DNA from: Dipteris shenzhenensis
Lineage: Eukaryota; Polypodiophyta; Polypodiopsida; Gleicheniales
Assembly: GCA_047967505.1 (NCBI GenBank)
Contig: CM106541.1
DNA length: 64,000 bases
Reading direction: 5' to 3' (one strand)
The position numbers and the translations under genes are program-made. The notes below the pieces were generated by a model. The model saw nothing but the letters and a program-made list of their open reading frames with translations, ran no database searches and was not told where the DNA came from. Below, in pieces: positions 10,339 through 21,109 of this stretch. How positions within the stretch are numbered: position 1 is the stretch's first letter; every line of letters begins with the position of its first letter.

Positions 10339-13276
10339 ATGGCACCATTCGAGGATGTCTCCAACAAGTACCAGGTTCACTTAGAGTTGGAGGCTGAATA
10401 TGCAAGCACACGTACTTTAGGACTCAGGGGAGCTTCCAAAATCTATAGTCTTCGTTCGCAAGGAAAGAAGCATCTCGACCTTTGGGTGGAAGGATCCTTG
10501 TGTACTTTAGATCCTATCAACCAAAGGAGCCCTCCTTTCCATACAATGCATGAGCTAGTTCGGTTTGTTGAAAATGGACATGCGGGGTTGCTTGGTTATT
10601 GCAATCGGTAAACAATGCTTAGTCAATGGCTATGCAAGCAAGCGAGATGCGTAGAGCCCAAGCAGAGATGCTAGCACATTTAGAAAATAGTACCATTGTT
10701 GCAATGCATAACTCTATGCAGGATCTTCAAAGGGAGAACCAGGATCTTCATCATAAAGCCAAAGCATTGGCAAAATGCATTGGACTTGGAGCGACATAAA
10801 TTAGAAGAGTCACTCTGTAAGCTAGCTGAGTCCAAAAAAGTCTTGGAAAGATCTGTATACAATCAAGTTCGACGAGCCATAGAGAAGGAATGAGAGAAGG
10901 CAGAAGAATGAGTGCAAAAGATGAAAGAAACACCTTTGGGATTGAAGGAGAGGAAAAGAAGGTACTTACATAACATGGATGCATTGGCACCCACTGGTGG
11001 TGCTAGAAAGAGGAGAGTCTGGGCTACAAGGTCGGTTATCAAATGTTCCAATGAGATTACACTCTTTTGTGCTACACTGTTTGTGACTAAGTTTTTATTG
11101 TGTTCTTCTTTAGGAACTTCATGGAAGATGTGATGGGAAGAACGGACGGGGATGATATAGACTGTTCATATGCTCTAGCTAGTTTATTGAAGTCAAGTGA
11201 TGTCATTGGGATACTAAGGGACCCAAGACATAAGTGCCTATGTGCAAGTTGGAGGCAAGTTGTTGAGGAGGTGATGAAGGACTTCAAGGATATTGTGGAT
11301 GCAAAGGAGATGCTTGTAGCTTGTGATACTACCGGTGTAAGTTGTGAAGCTTACACATCTGTTTTCAAAATTTTCAAGTCTACTATTTTGGGAAAGTATA
11401 AGAAGTCTACAGTGCCCCTACCCACACCTTGGTCTGTGAGACATGCATAGTGAGAAACAAACCAATGTGCAAGAGAAATGCTTGGAGGTTACCATTGCAT
11501 AAGGGGCACAATGACTTGGAAGAGTAAAAAGAAATCTGGCTTGCAAACCTTTGAGATGAATGCTTTCAACAATGTCTACTTAGATGTTGAGAAACTACAA
11601 AAAGAAATGGTCAAATTCTATGGCATGAGAGAAGATGGTAAAAGGAAATCCATTCTAGCATTGCACTTTACTTAGTTCATTTCCTATATCATGGTTATCC
11701 TAATGATTTTTGTCTTTTGTTGTACAGATTGCAATGGAAAGCTCATATTTGTCATCAAAATGGATGAAGCTCAGTTGATGAAGAACACAAATTAGAGAGA
11801 GTCAGCATCTATATTATGAATAAAGCCTTAGCCTTTGTTCAAGGGGATGAAGAAGTAGAGCAAGATTTCTCAGTGCAATCAGAGAAAGATATATGGTGGC
11901 TTGTAGCATTTGAGACTCTGAAAGAGTGCCATGAGACATTGAAGTGGGTTCTAGATAGAACAAGAATCCCATCGACCATCTGAAGACAAGAGGAAGGGCA
12001 AACATTGACAGTCAATGGCCATGGAACCTTTCAAGTTGAATGGCATCTTGCTGGTGATTTGAAAACCCTCAAGTGCTTGCATGGTTGTGATACAGGGGCA
12101 AATGCAATGAACACATGCCTTTATTGCATGTGTTCGCAACGTAAGCAAAAGGTTGGCTTATAATGGGAGAATGGCATTCTATCTTAAAACCAAACGCAAG
12201 CTCCCAATCATGACAAGAAGGATCCAAAGTGGGATCCCATCTTGCCCATCCCACTTGAGAGAGTACACATATGCACTTTACACATAGAACTGTGCGTACT
12301 TGATAAGTTGTTGTATTTGCAGCTTGTTTATGCTTGGAATTTAATTTCGCAAGAAGTATCTGCACGGTGCATTGCAGAAGTTGAGAAGTTATTATCAGAG
12401 ATGGGATTCCATGGAGGACATGTCAAACTTAAGGAGGATAAGAAAATGTCTGGGGCAACACAGAATCTTCCTGCAAAAGTATCCATGGGTGGAGGGAAGG
12501 CAAGGAGATTCCTATCGAACCACAATCTCAACAAAGAGAAACATACGTTGTCTCAAAGTAGTTTGGGTTGGGAATATTGGAAAGCATTGTGTGAATGCAT
12601 GACCAATAAGGCTTCTCATCCTCAAGTAGCAACTTTGAGAGCTAAAGTATGGACAAAGGTAGATGCATTGATAAAATTGCTTCGTCAAGTTCAAATCAAT
12701 GAGATGTATTATGAAAGGTTCAGGATGGCTGTGAAAGAGTTTATGCAATTAATGGTGAAAGCATGGGGGTAGTCGTACATTACGCATTACATGGTAATCT
12801 TGGCACCATGGTAATATTTAGCACTTGCTTTATAAACAGTTTTTGTTGTTGATTTGATTCTCATCATGTTTGCAGCATATTCTCTATGCACACGGACCAT
12901 GGTTTGTACAAAATTGGGGTCCTTTGTCCATTTGGAATACACAAGGCATGGAGAAGTCGCACTATAGAGCCAAGGTGCCTACTTCAAGAACTCAAGGCAT
13001 GGTGGTGGTGTCACTCACAACAATGCATTGCATGAGATGTTTGACTGGTTTTTTAGATGTTTAATAGGAAGGAATTTGAAGTCTGAAAAGGCAAAGGCAT
13101 CAGAACTTGCAAAAGCAGTCCAAATTGTATCAAACAATAGAAGGCATAGTGCTTGGAAAGCATCCATAAGGAGTCGAGGAGTCGCACGTTGGTTGCAAGC
13201 TAGAGTGAGAGAAGGGAGCAGATGGGTCCAACCACTAACAGAAGCTATGGTGGAATTGTATACAAATGTGAAATAA
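10339..13276 (+). pseudogene. Unrecognised multi-exon gene, decayed (possibly transposase-like)
   Basis: Protein-like segments in order: MAPFEDVSNKYQVHLELEAEY (10339-10611); a coiled coil with MQDLQRENQDLHHKAKALAK and DLERHKLEESLCKLAESKKV (about 10625-10990); an exon from about 11114 preceded by a tctttag acceptor (NFMEDVMGRTDGDDIDCSYA, to 11450); a segment from 11727 after gttgtacag (KLIFVIKMDEAQLMKN, KALAFVQGDEE, FQVEWHLAGDLKTLKCLHGC); then 12242-12772 (VHICTLHIELCVLDKLLYLQ) and 12874-13276 (GMEKSHYRAK, RHGGGVTHNNALHEMFDWFF). Cys/His-rich spots (CLHGC, CLYCMC) suggest zinc binding. Stops near 11450, 11794 and 12163 and a frameshift near 12973 show decay. The family is not recognised. A domesticated or mobile transposase is one possibility, unproven. 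Confidence 0.5.
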
Positions 13277-13278
13277 AT

Positions 13279-13345
13279 ATATTGCTTATTTTGACCACAA
13301 TTTGTGTACCGATTCTTTAATATCTTGCTTATTTTGACCACAATT
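13279..13345. repeat. 42-bp tandem duplication
   Basis: The segment attgcttattttgaccacaa occurs twice (about 13281 and 13324) immediately after the last recognisable codons of the preceding gene. Confidence 0.7.
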
Positions 13346-13369
13346 TTTGTACTCACACGACGTTGGGGA

Positions 13370-13810
13370 AAGTGGGGACATGGTGAAGGAGGGGGGAGAG
13401 AAGGGAGGGGCATGGGGCAGAGCAAGGGGAGGGCTGGAGTGGTAGCAAGGGTGGGGGGAGGGGGGGGATGGGGGGCATGGGGGAGGGAGATGGGTGTGGG
13501 TCGGGCAAGTAGGGGGAGGGCAAGGGGGGGAGGGCGACGAGGATGTACCTCCATGGCACCCGTGCACACGAACCTATCCAGGTCCGATGGTGCCTCCCCT
13601 GACTCTCATGAGCCCTCCCCCAACTCTTGTGAGGTCTCCCAAGCTTCTCCTCATTCTTAGCCTTCCCCTCAGCCTCAGCCTTCCCCTCAGCGTTCTCCCC
13701 AGCCTTCCCCTCAGCTTCCCCTTAGCCTCAGCCTCAGCCTTCCCCTCAGCTTCAGCCTTAGCCTAACCCTCGGCCTTCCCCTCAGCCTTTCCCACGGCCT
13801 TCCCCTCTCC
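13370..13810. repeat. G-rich block followed by (cttcccctcagcct)n
   Basis: 13370-13540 is a run of G3-G9 tracts separated by short spacers, with G-quadruplex potential on the plus strand. 13655-13810 is a degenerate tandem repeat of cttcccctcagcctcag. Open frames across both are compositional. Confidence 0.85.
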
Positions 13811-13968
13811 ATGAGAGCCCATTCTGGATCGAACAAAATGTGTTTGATAACCTCCATACATAGAGAGGCTTCTTGAGGGCCAACAGACTGCCAGGAAGAT
13901 CACCATCTTCCCTCTCTCGGAGATACAACCCATTGCATAGATGATCCTTGTGCCCATGAGGAGGGTAA

Positions 13969-14094
13969 TGTTGAGATATCGAGCTCCACTCGTGATATGC
14001 CAAGGTGACCGTTGTGCATTTATGTCACCGACTTATTAGCTGTAGATGCGGTTGGTACACCGCCCATGAATAATAGCTGGATGACAGCTATCTT
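13969..14094 (+). mobile_element. Partial copia LTR (family B), 5' part only
   Basis: Starts TGTTGAGATATCGAGC and matches the first ~126 bases of the LTRs at 28094 and, in reverse, at 20202-20556, 38157-38467 and 45050-45410. It stops at agctatctt and is joined directly to pol sequence of a different copia family, so it is a truncated relic at a recombination junction. Confidence 0.9.
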
Positions 14095-15931
14095 GGTGGA
14101 GGATGCTTCCTTCCCAGATAACTAGGACTAGGATATTCATCCAGTACAACCACCAACAGCAGACCGAACTCCGCCAACGGTGCTTGGGAGGATTCAAGAT
14201 AAAGAAGAGGAAGAAGATCCTGCAGAACCACAACGGCAACGGCCATTCCCAAAGTGGGTAAAGCAGCTTTTGGATGGTAGAGAACCTCTAGCCATTGAGG
14301 AGGAACCATCTGAACACCACCGGTCCAAGAGATTAGAGGAGCAAAGAAGGGCATAGAAACACTTGTTCAACTACGCTTTGATGACTGAGGTGATCCGTGC
14401 TGAAGAACCCAAGTGTCTTGAAGAGGCACAGGGTGATGATAGGTGGATGGAGGCTATGCAGTCGGAGTATGGCTCCATAATGAAGAACAACACTTAGGAC
14501 CTTGTGGATCGAGCACCAAAATGCAAGGTTATCCGCACTAAGTTGGTGTACAAGACCAAGTACAAGTTCGACGGCACGTTGGATAAGTACAAGGCTCAGC
14601 TCATGGCAAAAGGATTCGCACAGGTACATGGTTTTGATTATCAGGATACTTTTGCTCCCACAGCTCGACTAACCACAATTCGCAGTGTTTTGGCTTTAGC
14701 AGCACAGGAAATTTGGCCCGTGTTTCAGATGGATGTAAAATCTACCTTTCTGAATGGAGATCTCAAGGAGGAGGTATACGTGAAACAACTACTAGGTTTT
14801 GTGATCCCCGGTTCAGAAGGTAAAGTCTGTAAACTAAAGAAGGCACTTTATGGGCTGAAATAGGCCCCACATGTGTGGTACCAGCAGATTGATGCCTACT
14901 TTCTGCAAAATGGGTTTAGGAGGAGCCCATCTGATGCAAATTTGTATATCTACAGAGAAGGAGATAGGTGTATGATCATGGTCCTTTATGTGGACGACCT
15001 TGTCATAACAGGGAATCATGAAGAGAAGATCTCGCAGACAAAGCATTTGCTAGGAAGAGAGTTTAAAATGACAGCAGACCTCGGACTAATGCATTTCTGT
15101 TTGGGGATTAAAGTTTGGCAAGAGCCAAAATAGATCTTCATCTCACAGCTGAAGTATGCTGGAGAGATACTGAAGGCATTTGGCATGGCTGAGTGCAAGA
15201 CAATTGACACCCCTATGGAGGTTGACGTGAAGCTCTCAAACGAGGATTCATCACCAATGGTGGATGAAGCAAAGTACAGAAGGCTTGTGGGAAATTTGAT
15301 TTACTTGTGCAACACACGGACGGACATTAGTTTTGAAACTGGTGTACTAAGCAGGTTTTCCAATAAGCCCCGGGAGAACTATTGGAGGTCAGGGATGCGG
15401 GTGCTGAAATACATCAAAGGCACACTTGATTATGGCATCACCTATACCATGGGCAACATCTTGACCGGATTCTGTGACTCGGATTGGGCAGGAGACGTGG
15501 ACAGTAGGAGATCAGTGACAGGTTACTACTTCTCACTTGGATCTGGAGCTGTGTCATGGGTCAACAAGAAGCAACACACAGTTGCTCTTTCTTCTACCGA
15601 GGCTGAGTACAAATCAGCATGTTTTGCTTCTTGTGAGATAGTGTGGTTGAGGAGAATTTTACGGGACATGGGTGCAGTGCAGAACAAGCCTACGCAGTTA
15701 TCATGTGACAATCAGAGTTGCATGGCAATTGCAAAGAACCCTGTGTTCCACGCTCACACAAAACACATTGAGATTCAATATCACTTTGTACATGAGCTCA
15801 TCATGGATGGAGAGGTCGACTTGGTGTACTGTCCGACTACAAAGAATGCTGTGGACATCTTCACGAAGGCTCTTGGAAGAGAGTTGCTAGAGAGGCATCT
15901 TCATCGACTTGGCATTGGGCCGAAAAAGTAA
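14095..15931 (+). pseudogene. copia polyprotein remnant, RT and RNase H (family F)
   Basis: A single frame runs from the pre-RT linker (QRQRPFPKWVKQLLDG, near 14230) through reverse transcriptase (VYKTKYKFDG, YKAQLMAKGFAQVHG, QMDVKSTFLNGDL, VLYVDDLVITG) and RNase H (CDSDWAGD, ALSSTEAEYKSA, NPVFHAHTKHIEIQYHF) to TAA at 15929-15931. The YVDD active site is intact. At least six in-frame stops interrupt it, several being single-base changes at conserved codons (NTW to NT-stop at 14498, LKQAP to LK-stop-AP at 14862). There is no frameshift, so decay has been by point mutation. Gag, protease and integrase are missing. A 3' LTR follows. Confidence 0.92.
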
Positions 15932-15947
15932 GTTCACTTGTGGGTGG

Positions 15948-15961
15948 ACATTGAGGGGGGG
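15948..15961 (+). promoter_or_regulatory. Polypurine tract of copia F
   Basis: A purine run (ttgagggggggtg) directly abuts the LTR start TGTTAGATATC at 15962, the position where plus-strand DNA synthesis is primed in LTR retrotransposons. The same context occurs in reverse at 55900-55920. Confidence 0.75.
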
Positions 15962-16676
15962 TGTTAGATATCAATGCTCCACTCTCGTGTAACTACGCGG
16001 GAACCAGCTAACTCTACTTGTAAGCCCCCCATATGAGGAGAAGGAATTTGAGTAGCTCGGTTATCCGGTAGGTCCTGGTTTGGACACCAGATGGGGGCCA
16101 TGTGTGGCCTGATGGATAGACGGCTTCAGATAGAGTTGGCACACTGCCAACTAGGCTACATGCAAGTGCGGGAAGGCATCCCACGATTGACCGCACTAAG
16201 GGTAGATGGAGCATTTCCCAAGGTAGCCCACTCTCGGGTTGCTGGGCCTGTCATTTGGAGCCCTAGATGATCCCGAATGGCTCTGGGCCGAAGGTCAGTT
16301 GCTCTATTCTGTGCCACAGTTCTAACGTGTGGTCGGTGGCCTATTTTGAGACCAGTTGGCCGTTTTGAGCTGACTGGGTTGGTCTCCCAATTGGGGTTTA
16401 ACTGACTATGACTGGTGGCTATATAAGAGTAAGCCCATGAAGCCCATCATCATCACTAGCTATAGCAACCCTGATTCCTTAGCATCTAGCCTCCATCATC
16501 TACTGTTTCCAGCATGTCATCGAAGCTTCTCACATAGGAGTGCACGGCTGGGAGGCAACACCATCTATTGTATCAGTTTTACAGAATCAAATTTTTGATT
16601 TTGCATACTATCTGCTTTTCTCTCTTGCATACGAGATCCTGTTATCTATTGAGCACAGACGTATTGTTTTCTTATA
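15962..16676 (+). mobile_element. 3' LTR of copia F
   Basis: Begins TGTTAGATATCAATGC after the polypurine tract and ends about TTATAGACA where the reverse-strand copia E begins. About 530 bases of it are repeated in reverse at 55370-55899. It carries a conserved TATATAAG box at about 16420. The exact right limit is set by the change to copia E homology and may be off by a few bases. Confidence 0.82.
16420..16427 (+). promoter_or_regulatory. TATA box within the copia F LTR
   Basis: TATATAAG in the context ggctatataagagcaag/agtaag is conserved in the reverse LTR copy at about 55431-55438, which supports a role as the LTR core promoter (U3). Confidence 0.55.
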
Positions 16677-17572
16677 GACACTACAGGTCCACTAATATTT
16701 TGTGATTGCTGCTGTGAATTCTGTGCAGCATTACCATTTTGTGCATCTACATCATCAATCACATTTACTGGTTTATACCAGCTGCTCATCTCATAAAAAA
16801 TAACATCTCTGCTAACTGTAAACTTATGAGTAGAAGGGTTATAGCATCTATACCCTTTCTGCTGCAGAGAATAACCAATAAAGATGCACTTCTTAACTTT
16901 TGGATCCAACTTGGATCTGAACTCATCTGGCACATGAACATAGGCAATGCAACCAAAAACTTTCAAATGAGAAATATTTGGTTTCCTACCAGTAGACCTC
17001 TCCTCTGGTGTCATACCATGTATTGCTGCAGTGGGAGTCCTGTTCATTATGTAGACTACTATAGCAACTACTTCAACCCAATAATAATCTGGCAGGTCTT
17101 TTTCGGTGAGCATGGCACGAGATACCTCTCCAATATGCCTATTTCTCCTTTCTGCAAGTCCATTTTGATGTGGGGTATGACTGCATGAGTATTGTTGCTT
17201 TATGCCATGCTCCTGCAGGAAACTTGCAAACTCATTTGAGAGGTACTCTCCCCCTCCATTTGACCTTAGGCATTTTATTTGCAGGCCTGTTTCTTTTTCA
17301 ACCATAGCTTTAAAAGCTTTGAAATGCCCAAACACTTCACTTTTCTTTTTCATAAAATACACCCAAACTTTTTTGTTGTAGTCATCAATAAAAGTGACAA
17401 AATAATGACAGCCTCCAATAGATGCAGCTTTAGTAGTCCACACATCATAGTGAATTAATTCCAATGGCTTCTTACTTTGTTGAACATGTCTAGGACATGG
17501 TTTCCTTGCCTGTTTTCGAAATTGAGAGGCTTCACATACCTTATGCATTTCTACAACCTTGAACTTAGGCAA
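16646..17572 (-). pseudogene. copia E integrase
   Basis: An open frame of 308 codons covers most of the integrase: ELIHYDVWTTK with the first catalytic Asp, YFVTFIDDY, the HTPHQNGLAERRNRH block with the catalytic Glu, YIMNRTPTAAIHGMTPEE, then CIFIGYSLQQKGYRCYNP. The second catalytic Asp is replaced: CLRSNGGGEY instead of S-D-GGGEY as in element C. The final ~10 codons are read from the neighbouring LTR, so the C-terminus is artificial. It is catalytically dead by known DDE chemistry. Confidence 0.88.
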
Positions 17573-17892
17573 TCCTGCAACAATATTTTAGGCCTGCATT
17601 AATTTAAGTCATTGTACATTAACATGACTAATGCATTTATGCCAGATATCAATATCTACAACTACATCGGTCCCATGTGCAAACATTGTTGCACTCAATC
17701 AGACATGTCCGCATCCAACGTAAACATCCTATCCTTCTTCTTCCCTTTTGCTATCAAGCGACCTTTATTTTTCATATCCTCAACAAAGCATCCATGAGGA
17801 TTAAATCTGACCTGCAAGCCCTACTCAACCATTTGACCAACAGAAACCAGGTTCTTGGTGATATTCGGAACATGAAATACATGGGTGTGATT

Positions 17893-18740
17893 TTTTGGTG
17901 AGCTTTTTGTCATGAGCTTTTTTTCAATTTTCATGAATATTGTGAGCTTTTCATTCACCTGAGAGAGAGAGAGAGAGGGGGGGGGTCATGGAGTGGGGTG
18001 GGTTGAAAGTTTGGGTTGTGGTTGCAGTTAAGAGGAGAGAGGGGGGGGAGGGGAGATAAAGGAAAGGGGGAGGGACGGGCGCATGGGTAAGGTGGCATGG
18101 AGAAGGGAGGGGAGGGGAGTTGGAACATATATTCATTATCATAGTGGAGAACGTAGAGGGGGAACTTATAAGGTATGCAAAGAGGAGTGCAAGGAGGAGA
18201 GAGAGGATGAGGAATGTGAAAGTTATGTTCATCTACTAAATGTAAAGGGGAAGGGAGAGCATGTGGGAAATTTGTTTATTTTCAAAGTGTATAATTTGAC
18301 AGATTTGACCTCATATTTGGATTCCTCGTCGAATTCCGGTCATTTTGAGTACCAACATGACCATATTCTGATAAAAATTGGAAAAATGGTGTTTTTGTCA
18401 TTTTGGCCTGGTTGGAATCCAAATATGAGGTCAAAAGTTTCAAATTATACACTTTTAAAATGTACATATCTCCCATAGTTCCTCCCTTCTACTTTGAATA
18501 TGGACATATCTTCCATAATTTTTTGCCTCCTACTGCCACTCATATTCGCCCCCCCCTTGTGCATAGTATACACTCTTCCACCCCTCCCACATGCTATGAA
18601 AATGAACATATCCTATATTCTCTCCCCCTCTTTCTAACCTCCCCATCTTTCTTATAACAAAAACATGTATGGATTTCTAAAAAAAGCTCGCAAAAACAAA
18701 GGAAATGGTAAAAAAGCTCACATTAAAAAGCTCGCCAAAA
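17893..18740. mobile_element. TIR-type insertion inside copia E
   Basis: Copia E homology to element C stops on both sides of this block. Its ends are imperfect inverted repeats built from gagcttttt motifs (left ggtgagctttttg, right ctcgcc in aaaaagctcgccaaaag). Inside are a GA/G-rich tract (17960-18120) and a ~43-base inverted repeat. The plus-strand open frame at 18083-18478 reads through this palindrome and is not a credible gene. The element is non-autonomous. Superfamily and target-site duplication are unresolved. Confidence 0.6.
18270..18475. repeat. Inverted repeat with ~80-base loop
   Basis: 18286-18330 (aaagtgtataatttgacaga ... catatttggattcc) is the near-perfect reverse complement of 18415-18457 (ggaatccaaatatgaggtca ... 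ttatacactttt). Weaker pairing extends outward to gtgggaaat/atctcccat. It lies within the TIR-type insertion. Confidence 0.88.
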
Positions 18741-18921
18741 GATTTTCCCCGAAATACATCAGACAGGTATTTCTTTTTTCCATCCTGCATAGACAAAGGA
18801 ATTTTCCATCCTGCATCCATTCTACATTACCTGTCATGTGGTTTGATACACTTGAGTCATCATACCACACATCATTGCTTTCTTCTACACTTCTCACAGA
18901 ATTGGTCATGTGCTGCACCAT
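18718..18921 (-). pseudogene. copia E protease remnant
   Basis: Reads MVQHMTNSVRSVEESNDVWY and then DDSSVSNHMTG, where element C has VDSGASNHMTG. The retropepsin D-S/T-G triad is therefore changed to D-S-S, which should abolish activity. The frame then runs into the TIR-type insertion, so the last ~25 residues are not protease. Confidence 0.8.
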
Positions 18922-18978
18922 AAATGGATGCTCATTTCTGTCATCACCCTGTCTACTAGAGGATGCATAATTGCCTTG

Positions 18979-19650
18979 CTATAATTTTCCAGTCATGATG
19001 TCATTTTGCTTTTTATAGAAGATAGCTTCTTTTGAAGTTACTCCTGAAGAAGATGCACCACCATTTCTTTGCTCTTCAAAAATTAGAAGAGCAATCAACT
19101 CCTCAAAATCAGGAAAATTCTCACGGATGGCAATGGATGTCCAAAATTGTGCATAATCCTTTCTTAGACCATTCAAGGTCAGAGAAACTAAATCATCATC
19201 TTCCACTGGCGACCCAATAGAAGCAAGTGCATCTGCAATCTTCTTCACCTTCATGTGGTAGTCATTGATGCTCATATTTTCTCTCTGCACATTCTGCAAC
19301 TCCTGCTTGAGCTACATTTTCCTGGCTTGCGTATTTGTGCTATACATTTTTGTCAAAGTATCCCACGCCTCCTTCGGCATGCTTGCATCTTGAATATGCA
19401 CAATCATAGAATCTAAAATACTGATAGACAGCCAGTACATAACTTTTCTGGCTCTCTCATGCCAACCTTTAAATGCCTACAACTCCTGTTGAGTGGGAAC
19501 ATTAGGAATAACTGGTTCTTCTTTAGCTCCAGTAATGAACTCCCAATAGCCTTTTTCCTTAAGGAAATTCATCATTCTAAACTTCCATGCTTGGAAGTTG
19601 TTCTTGTCAAGCTTTTCAGTGACAATCTGTGAAAGAGCATCAGACGCCAT
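18979..19650 (-). pseudogene. copia E gag remnant lacking its zinc knuckle
   Basis: Starts MASDALSQIVTEKLDKNNF at 19650 and follows element C gag closely (ENMSINDYHMKVKKIADALA). In-frame stops occur after QQEL and ARKM. Compared with element C, the Arg/Gly-rich stretch and the CCHC zinc knuckle are missing: TSKEAIF is joined directly to YKKQNDIM. That deletion, about 240 bases, removes the RNA-binding part of the capsid protein. Confidence 0.85.
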
Positions 19651-20188
19651 TACAGAACACTACAAAATATTATGTGACTACAAAAAAACATAACTTCTGC
19701 CTCACAAGGGCAAATCTGCAAAACTGACAAGAGTGGTATTTGACCGCATAGTCACTTCCTAGTGACGATTATGCATCAACAGGCAATAAGAATGATTCTG
19801 TCACTCCCAATATCTCTACGCACAGGCATACAATGTAATTTACATTATAACTTTTCACCAACCTACAGAACAGTGGTCGCACAGCAAAAACAGGGCACTT
19901 TTCTGAGTGCCTGCGGAAAATTTTTGCCACCAAAATGGGCCCCGAAATGGCCTTGAATCGAAAAAATAATTTCACCAGGGGCTTTGCCTGCTCCCGCCGT
20001 ACCATATACTATCCTCTCGCCACATCGCAAAGGGCGTCCCAATCTAAGAGAGTGCACTCTTGCACTTTTTGGCTATGCTACCTGCAGAGATTTGCTCCCA
20101 AACTCAAAAAAAAAGGAAAGCAACACTGATCCTCTTACTAGGACACCGCGAACTTGGTTTGCTTTCTTGAGCTCCTTACCACGAACCG

Positions 20189-20201
20189 ATCTCTGACACC
20201 A
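20189..20201 (-). promoter_or_regulatory. Primer-binding site of copia E
   Basis: Read on the minus strand, tggtgtcagagat directly follows the LTR end and is a two- to three-base variant of tggtatcagagcc in element C, the complement of the initiator-Met tRNA 3' end used by many plant copia elements. Confidence 0.75.
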
Positions 20202-20556
20202 TGTGAAGAGAGTGGGAGAGAAGGAAGGAGTCTCACTTGTGACTTTCTCACATACACAATGGGGGAATATACACAAAGGTGGAGGCTGAAAACAGTTTTC
20301 CTCTTCTTAGTTGTCAAAGCCAAAAGAACTCTCTTAGTACAAAAGAATAGGTGAACCCTATATGTGGGTCTCAAACCAAACTCAGCTAACTAAGGTGGCA
20401 TACTAACTAAGCCACTAACTAGAGTACATAAAGATAGCTGTCATCCAGCTATTATTCATGGGTGGTGTACCAACGGCATCTGCAGCTAACAAGTCGGTGA
20501 CATAAATGCACAACGGTCACCCTGGCATATCATGAGTGGAGCTCGATATCTCAACA
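20202..20556 (-). mobile_element. 5' LTR of copia E (family B)
   Basis: 355 bases, TGTTGAGATATC... to ...CTTCACA on the minus strand, with TG/CA ends. It is full length and collinear with the LTR at 28094 and the solo LTR at 45050-45410. The next plus-strand bases (ccacc, 20557-20561) would be the target-site copy, but the other side is lost. Confidence 0.92.
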
Positions 20557-20713
20557 CCACCCCCTACCCTTCAAGGCAATATCTTGTATCTAAGGCCCAC
20601 GGGCTGATTTTTTTTTAAAATAAAATATATCGACATTTTCTACACTATCGCATTGTTGTGTATTTTCCATTCTTATGACTACAGTAACTGATTATTTTAA
20701 TGTAAGCTTTGAA

Positions 20714-20894
20714 TTCTGTTAAATCCTGAAGGAATTTCACCGTCGCGCAGAAGGGAAAAGTGTCTAGCACGTCGTCTTTTCCAGAATGCCCAAATTCATG
20801 CCGTGGCGGGTTTTGGGCTTTCTGGGGTCCTAGCGATGTGCCGGACACTGTTCCCTTCTGCACGACGGTGAAATTCCTTCAGGATTTGACAGAA
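20714..20894. repeat. Near-perfect long inverted repeat (181 bp)
   Basis: Arms 20714-20774 and 20834-20894 match over about 61 bases with roughly five mismatches (aaatcctgaaggaatttcac against gtgaaattccttcaggattt), and the loop pairs further (ccagaa/ttctgg). Both strands give short open frames sharing TVKFLQDLTE. This can be a hairpin MITE, an inverted duplication of a coding scrap or a small-RNA precursor. The sequence alone does not decide. Confidence 0.9.
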
Positions 20895-21109
20895 ATGAAC
20901 TCTCAATACCCAAAATTGGTGAAAATGATACTAAATTGGCTAGAAATTTATTAAACTAACAGAATTAGAATGATGGAGAAAATATATCATCAACGACTTA
21001 AAGAAAATGCAATGGAATTCATGACGAGCAATGATAACTTAAAACAAATAATAAAGAGTCCATGTAGTCATGTATCCATTTAAATATATGTTTATATATA
21101 CAAAAGGCC

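Larger units (their letters stand above)
16677..20556 (-). mobile_element. Ty1/copia element E (family B), 5' half, reverse strand
   Basis: On the minus strand the order is 5' LTR (20556-20202), primer-binding site, gag (from 19650), protease (about 18900-18750), a TIR-type insertion (about 18740-17893), then integrase (17572-16677). Reverse transcriptase, RNase H and the 3' LTR are missing; homology to element C stops at 16677 where the copia F LTR begins. Stops, a gag deletion and changed active sites show it is dead. It is the same family as the elements at 28.1-32.8 and 38.2-39.8 kb. Confidence 0.9.

Noticed and set aside
10025-10397. Pro-rich and Gly/Arg-rich frames
   Set aside because: Artefacts of a C/T-rich low-complexity block.
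18083-18478. 131-residue frame in the TIR-type insertion
   Set aside because: It reads through a palindrome and is mirrored by a similar frame on the other strand.
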